A program made the position numbers and the translations under genes. Below are positions 59,955 to 64,000 of a stretch of DNA of 64,000 bases, piece by piece. The stretch lies in assembly GCA_942493325.1 (NCBI GenBank), contig OW818689.1, forward strand, positions 5,208,001 to 5,272,000, read 5' to 3'. Under the pieces are notes generated by a model. That model was not told where the DNA came from. It ran no database searches and worked only from the letters and a program-made list of their open reading frames with translations. How positions within the stretch are numbered: the stretch's first letter is position 1; every line of letters begins with the position of its first letter. This DNA comes from JAAFHB01 sp942493325. Lineage in GTDB: Bacteria; Bacteroidota; Bacteroidia; Bacteroidales; Prolixibacteraceae.

Positions 59955-59987
59955 TAAAATTTCGTTTATCAAATATACGAAATTTTA
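59955..59987. promoter_or_regulatory. Candidate operator: two-turn inverted repeat
   Basis: TAAAATTTCGT (59955-59965) and ACGAAATTTTA (59977-59987) are perfect 11-bp inverted repeats with an 11-bp spacer, centre-to-centre 22 bp, i.e. two helical turns. It lies in the 335-bp divergent region of the LuxR-type regulator and susC and spans the regulator's own candidate promoter, so a dimeric regulator site and autoregulation are inferred. Confidence 0.55.
59970..59977 (-). promoter_or_regulatory. Candidate -7 box for the sensor regulator
   Basis: TATATTTG on the minus strand, matching TAnnTTTG, about 150 bp upstream of the regulator start and inside the spacer of the inverted repeat 59955-59987. 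Confidence 0.4.
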
Positions 59988-60155
59988 TTTTGCTGATAAA
60001 TAATATTCTAACGTGAATATTTAATTTATGGTGTGGTAAATATGAATAGGTGTGATGCTTTGCAAAAGCATGGAGTGTCAGAAGTGTAGCCTATTATTTT
60101 AATACAACTTATTCTCTTTTTATCTTCGTTAGAAAAAATTTAAAAAATTTAACAT

Positions 60156-63100
60156 ATGAAAAGACTAATCTTTTTATTGTTTCTCTTTTTATCAGCTTCT
60201 TCTCTTTACTCCCAGCAAGGAATAACTATAACGGGAAAGGTTTCTGATAAATTAGGCGGTTTACCTGGTGTGGCGGTTCAGATTAAAGGAACTGCTACCG
60301 GTGTGGTGACCGACCTGAATGGTGATTATACGATCCAGGCTCCAGGTGATGCAACCCTTTTATTTAGTTATGTCGGTTTCAAATCGCAGGAAATACCGGT
60401 GAGCAACCGTACTTCCATTAATATAATTATGGAAGAGGATGTAGTCGGACTTGAAGAAGTGGTTGTGGTAGGTTATGGAACTCAAAAGGTAAAAGACCTC
60501 ACGTCATCTATTACAACCATCAAAGCGGAAGACCTTGAGAAAACCCCGTCTGGACAAGCAATGCAGGCATTACAGGGAAAAGTTGCAGGTCTGCAGGTCG
60601 TTAGCAATGGAGCTCCCGGTAACGCGCCAACAATACGGGTCCGGGGTATTGGTTCTTACCCGAACAGTGGTGGTGAAGATCCCTTATATGTTGTTGACGG
60701 GATGTTTTTTAGCAGCATCGATTTTTTGAATACTGCCGATATTGCCTCTATTTCTGTGTTAAAAGATGCGTCGGCAGCTGCAATTTACGGGGTCAGGGCA
60801 GCCAATGGTGTTATACTGATTGAAACTAAATCAGGCAGATTTAATAAAAAAACTGAAATCAACTACAATGGATACTATGGCACACAGGTTGCACAAAAAG
60901 TATTAAAAATGGCCAATGCCGAACAGTTTTCCACCATGGCCAATGAATCCGGTTCAGTTCCGGATGCAGGTTTTATTCTCAATGCTATGCAGCGGTACGG
61001 CAGGAGCCGGATCAACCCAAATGTTCCGGATGTAAATACCGATTGGTATAAAGAAATTATACGTCCGGCGGCTATCCAGAACCACAGCCTTGATTTGTCT
61101 GGCGGTAGCGAAAAAGCTTCCTATTCAATCGGGACAAACTTTTTTGCCCAGGAAGGTATCCTGGATATGAAAAATGAGTATAACCGGTTCAATTTGCGCA
61201 CAAAAATTGATTATAAAGCAACCGACTGGCTTACCATCGGAGGTAATATGATTTTTAGCAAAGCCATGAAATACAATGCGAATGAATTAGCCTGGGCCCA
61301 GGCTTATTTTGCAGTACCCATATTACCGGTTTATGATGAATTGAACGCAATTACATATGATAATCCGTTATATTACGCAAATGCAAAGGATTTGGGTTAC
61401 CGGAGTGGTCAAAACCCGTTCCCAACTCTTAAATATGGCAATAATCAATTAAAAATCAGAAAGCTATTGGCCAATTTTTACATAACTTTTGATATTATTC
61501 CTAAGGTATTGTCATTTAAATCGACTTATAACCATGCCTTTACCTCCATGGATGAACGCAATGTCGATTTGCCTTATAATTTTGGTGTTGGTTTGACAAG
61601 AAATATTGCTGATGCCTCAGTTAGAAAAACTGCCACCACTTATTCTGATCAAATCTGGGATAACGTATTAACCTTTACCAAAGGTTTTGGCGACCACAGC
61701 CTCAGTGTAATGGCAGGAACTTCATTTCGCGACGATGCCTCCAGTCTGCTTAAAGCAGAAGGTAGAAATTTCCCGGTTGACTTTGAACAATCCTGGTATA
61801 TTCATCAGTCCGGAACCATTGTAACGGCTGGTGTTGGAGATGACGGAAAACGCGAATACGGATTATCCTATTTCGGCCGTGTTTCGTACAATTTCAAGGA
61901 CAGATATTTGTTATACGGCACGATGAGGGCTGACGGAACTTCCAAATACCAGGAAAAGTGGGGTTATTTCCCTACCATTGGCGCTGGTTGGGTGGTTTCG
62001 GAGGAAAACTTCATGAAAAACAATAAAATAGTGAACTTCCTGAAACTTCGCGGCAGTTGGGGTAAGCTGGGTAACGATAAAATTCCGGCCAGTGATGGTG
62101 CAACCACAACATCGGGTATAAAGACTGCAATTAATGGGGTTCTTGTTTCGGGGACCACCACATCAAGCACCTTTTCAATACTTAAATGGGAGTTGACGGA
62201 GGAAACTAATTTTGGAGTTACCGCCCGGTTACTGAAAAGCCGTTTAAGTGTTGATGCTGATTACTATATCCGGGACACCAAAAATGCAGCTATTAGTGTG
62301 CTAATTCCGCTTACCGGGAGCAGTGTAATGCGAAGTGTGGGTGTTATCCGGAACGCCGGATTTGAACTTGATCTCAACTGGAATGATAAACTATCCAATG
62401 ATTTGAGTTACAACATTGGGGGAAATATTTCAACGCTCAAAAACGAAGTCAGGGATCTTTACGGACAACAATATCTTGATGGCGGGAGCGCTGAATTCCG
62501 TCAGCGTTCGATTTTGGGACAACCACTTCTGGCTTTTTTCGGACGCGAAGTGATTGGTGTTTACCAGACGGCGGCTGAAATACAAGCCGATCCGATTGCC
62601 ATGGCAAACGGGCTTGTTCCAGGTGATTTCAAATATAAGGACCAAAACAACGATAAGATCATGAATGATGATGATCGGGTTATATTAGGCTCCTATTTTC
62701 CATCATTTATGTATGGTATCAATTTCGGAATTAACTACAAAAACTTCGAATTCTCAACCAACATGCTAGGACAGACGGGGAATAAAATCCTCAACCGCAA
62801 ACGTGGCGAATTAATCTGGACAAATGACGGAAATATAGATGCCGATTTGGCCATCAATCGCTGGCATGGTGACGGAACTTCAAATAAATACCCTTCATCA
62901 TCCGGTTTACGCAGGGGATGGAATCAAAAAATGTCCAATTATTTTGTAGAGGATGGTTCTTTTTTCCGTGTCCAAAATGTGCAATTGGCTTATAATATAA
63001 AAGGAAAACAATTGTTGGGAACCCAGCTACCCAATACCAGAATTTCGTTAACTGCTGACCGCCCGTTAACTTTCTTCAAATATCACGGGTTCAACCCCGA

Positions 63101-63176
63101 AGTTGCAAATGGTATTGATACACAGACATATCCTATACCTGCCGTTTATACTATTGGGTTGAATATCAATTTTTAA
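60156..63176 (+). CDS. SusC/RagA family TonB-linked outer membrane protein
   Basis: 1006 residues. Signal peptide (LFLSASSLYSQQ), carboxypeptidase-regulatory-like domain (ITGKVSDKLGGLPGVAVQIKGTATGV), the EEVVVVGYGTQ TonB-box segment, plug with SVLKDASAAAIYGVRAANGVILIETK, and a barrel ending in NINF. No STN domain. It pairs with the SusD that follows 20 bp later and imports an unknown glycan. Controlled by the divergent regulator at 56965, by position. Confidence 0.95.
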   Translation: MKRLIFLLFLFLSASSLYSQQGITITGKVSDKLGGLPGVAVQIKGTATGVVTDLNGDYTIQAPGDATLLFSYVGFKSQEIPVSNRTSINIIMEEDVVGLEEVVVVGYGTQKVKDLTSSITTIKAEDLEKTPSGQAMQALQGKVAGLQVVSNGAPGNAPTIRVRGIGSYPNSGGEDPLYVVDGMFFSSIDFLNTADIASISVLKDASAAAIYGVRAANGVILIETKSGRFNKKTEINYNGYYGTQVAQKVLKMANAEQFSTMANESGSVPDAGFILNAMQRYGRSRINPNVPDVNTDWYKEIIRPAAIQNHSLDLSGGSEKASYSIGTNFFAQEGILDMKNEYNRFNLRTKIDYKATDWLTIGGNMIFSKAMKYNANELAWAQAYFAVPILPVYDELNAITYDNPLYYANAKDLGYRSGQNPFPTLKYGNNQLKIRKLLANFYITFDIIPKVLSFKSTYNHAFTSMDERNVDLPYNFGVGLTRNIADASVRKTATTYSDQIWDNVLTFTKGFGDHSLSVMAGTSFRDDASSLLKAEGRNFPVDFEQSWYIHQSGTIVTAGVGDDGKREYGLSYFGRVSYNFKDRYLLYGTMRADGTSKYQEKWGYFPTIGAGWVVSEENFMKNNKIVNFLKLRGSWGKLGNDKIPASDGATTTSGIKTAINGVLVSGTTTSSTFSILKWELTEETNFGVTARLLKSRLSVDADYYIRDTKNAAISVLIPLTGSSVMRSVGVIRNAGFELDLNWNDKLSNDLSYNIGGNISTLKNEVRDLYGQQYLDGGSAEFRQRSILGQPLLAFFGREVIGVYQTAAEIQADPIAMANGLVPGDFKYKDQNNDKIMNDDDRVILGSYFPSFMYGINFGINYKNFEFSTNMLGQTGNKILNRKRGELIWTNDGNIDADLAINRWHGDGTSNKYPSSSGLRRGWNQKMSNYFVEDGSFFRVQNVQLAYNIKGKQLLGTQLPNTRISLTADRPLTFFKYHGFNPEVANGIDTQTYPIPAVYTIGLNINF

Positions 63177-63196
63177 TCATCTAAAAAGTCCAGGTC

Positions 63197-64000
63197 ATGA
63201 AACTAATACACAAATATATCAGACCCGCCTTGTTTGTTGGATTACTGTTGGGGGCCACAACCTGTCACGATCGTCTGGATGAACTGCCTGAAAACAGGAC
63301 ATTTGCTGAAGGAACAGATTATACGATTACTAATAATATGATTTTGCCGCTTACAGGTTTGTATGCAAGTGTTCAGGATTACGGGTGGGAAAACTTTCCG
63401 CTTATCTCGGTAAGGGGTGATGATGTAAACGCCGGAGGATTAGGTGATCAGCAGGATTTTGCCGAAACCGACAAGTTTAACTACAACAAAGACTATTGGA
63501 TGTATAATTCAATGTGGCAGAACCTGTATCAGGATATTTTTGCAGCTCACTCGGCAATGGAACAAATTGAATTATATAAGGAATATGCCACCAACAAAGC
63601 GCTCGCAGACCAATATATTGCTGAGGCAAAAGTCTTCAGGGGCTGGTCGCTGTTTAATTTGTCAAGGGTGTGGGGTAATGTATTTATTCCAACCAGCTCC
63701 GATCCATCCGGAATGCTTGTTGCCACCTTAGCAACAAAAGATGATGTGATGAAACATATCGCCGATCAGATGGATGAAGCAATTCCATTACTTCCGGCTA
63801 TGCACCCCAACGAACGGAGCGATATCCGTGGCGGAATTACCAAATATACAGCGCTTGCTATCAAGGCTATGGCTAACCTTGAACTTAAAAATTACCAGGG
63901 CGTTGCCGATGCAACTTCTCAAATAATCAGTTCAGGTGAATTTGCACTCGACCCCAGCTTCTACGATCTGTTTAAAATCAAAGGCAAGCTGAATACCGAA
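63197..64000 (+). CDS. RagB/SusD family lipoprotein (partial)
   Basis: The first 268 codons of a SusD gene cut by the right window edge. ATG at 63197, 20 bp after the susC stop. The lipoprotein signal is LFVGLLLGATTC, then HDRLDELPENRTFAEG. The SusD core is visible with QYIAEAKVFRGWSLFNLSRVWG and GITKYTALAIKAMANLELKNYQG. The rest lies outside the window. Confidence 0.93.
   Translation, partial: MKLIHKYIRPALFVGLLLGATTCHDRLDELPENRTFAEGTDYTITNNMILPLTGLYASVQDYGWENFPLISVRGDDVNAGGLGDQQDFAETDKFNYNKDYWMYNSMWQNLYQDIFAAHSAMEQIELYKEYATNKALADQYIAEAKVFRGWSLFNLSRVWGNVFIPTSSDPSGMLVATLATKDDVMKHIADQMDEAIPLLPAMHPNERSDIRGGITKYTALAIKAMANLELKNYQGVADATSQIISSGEFALDPSFYDLFKIKGKLNTE

Overview
The window looks like a chromosomal segment of a Bacteroidota bacterium, most likely an environmental or anaerobic Bacteroidales/Marinilabiliales-type organism. 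Supporting this are two SusC/SusD loci, an ECF sigma factor of the SusCD-associated type, a FeoA-FeoB fusion followed by a FeoB-associated Cys-rich peptide, DUF3823, DUF4251 and FISUMP lipoproteins, GTP-type PEP carboxykinase, and repeated TAnnTTTG promoter elements (the Bacteroidota -7 box). Genus and species cannot be told from the sequence.

Layout. 1-0.8 kb: the 5' part of a CBM9-like secreted protein gene and a truncated serine beta-lactamase-like gene. 0.9-15.8 kb: a minus-strand polysaccharide-utilisation region with SusC, SusD, DUF3823 lipoprotein, GH28 pectinase-like enzyme, an unrecognised large lipoprotein, an orphan ECF sigma factor with a SusD tail remnant, and a sulfatase. A complete IS66 element (11788-14321, 8-bp target duplication intact) lies inside it. 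15.8-17.6 kb: a zone of decay, with an antitoxin whose PIN toxin is broken, a globin gene, a Fic/AbiEi-like fragment and a small hypothetical. 17.7 kb: tRNA-Arg(ACG). 18.2-20.9 kb: ferrous iron uptake (FeoAB plus Cys-rich peptide). 21.6-25 kb: iron alcohol dehydrogenase, ornithine carbamoyltransferase and carbamate kinase, separated by unusual CCAGTTGCCAG arrays. 25.3-41 kb: housekeeping genes (ftsK-lolA, pyk, aroQ, xerD, XRE-cupin regulator, aminotransferase, PEPCK, HerA-like ATPase, DUF4251, queD, TetR-fabH-like). 41.4-46.7 kb: a putative glycosidase lipoprotein, a sugar isomerase-like TIM barrel and a TPR-AraC regulator. 46.7-50.4 kb: an accessory patch with a 21-nt periodic repeat, a small hypothetical, two FISUMP lipoproteins and a gene remnant. 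50.4-56.9 kb: DUF2721, a CNNM/CorC-type protein, YgiQ radical SAM, a fused lipid acyltransferase and ThpR. 57-64 kb: a propeller/Y_Y_Y/LuxR regulator divergent from a second SusC/SusD pair that runs off the window.

Most interesting: the second FISUMP protein (48551-49834) ends in a segment with the codon pattern of a diversity-generating retroelement variable region (runs of NNY codons, as expected from AAY template codons mutated at adenines, then a constant C-terminus). No reverse transcriptase or template repeat is in the window, so any retroelement would act from elsewhere. Other signals: a symmetric four-copy AGTGACCGGGTGACT array, a two-turn inverted repeat lying across the promoter of the SusCD regulator, related ATGCCCC repeats at two loci, and several gene remnants marking past rearrangements. 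All functional calls come from reading motifs and family resemblance; no database search was run.
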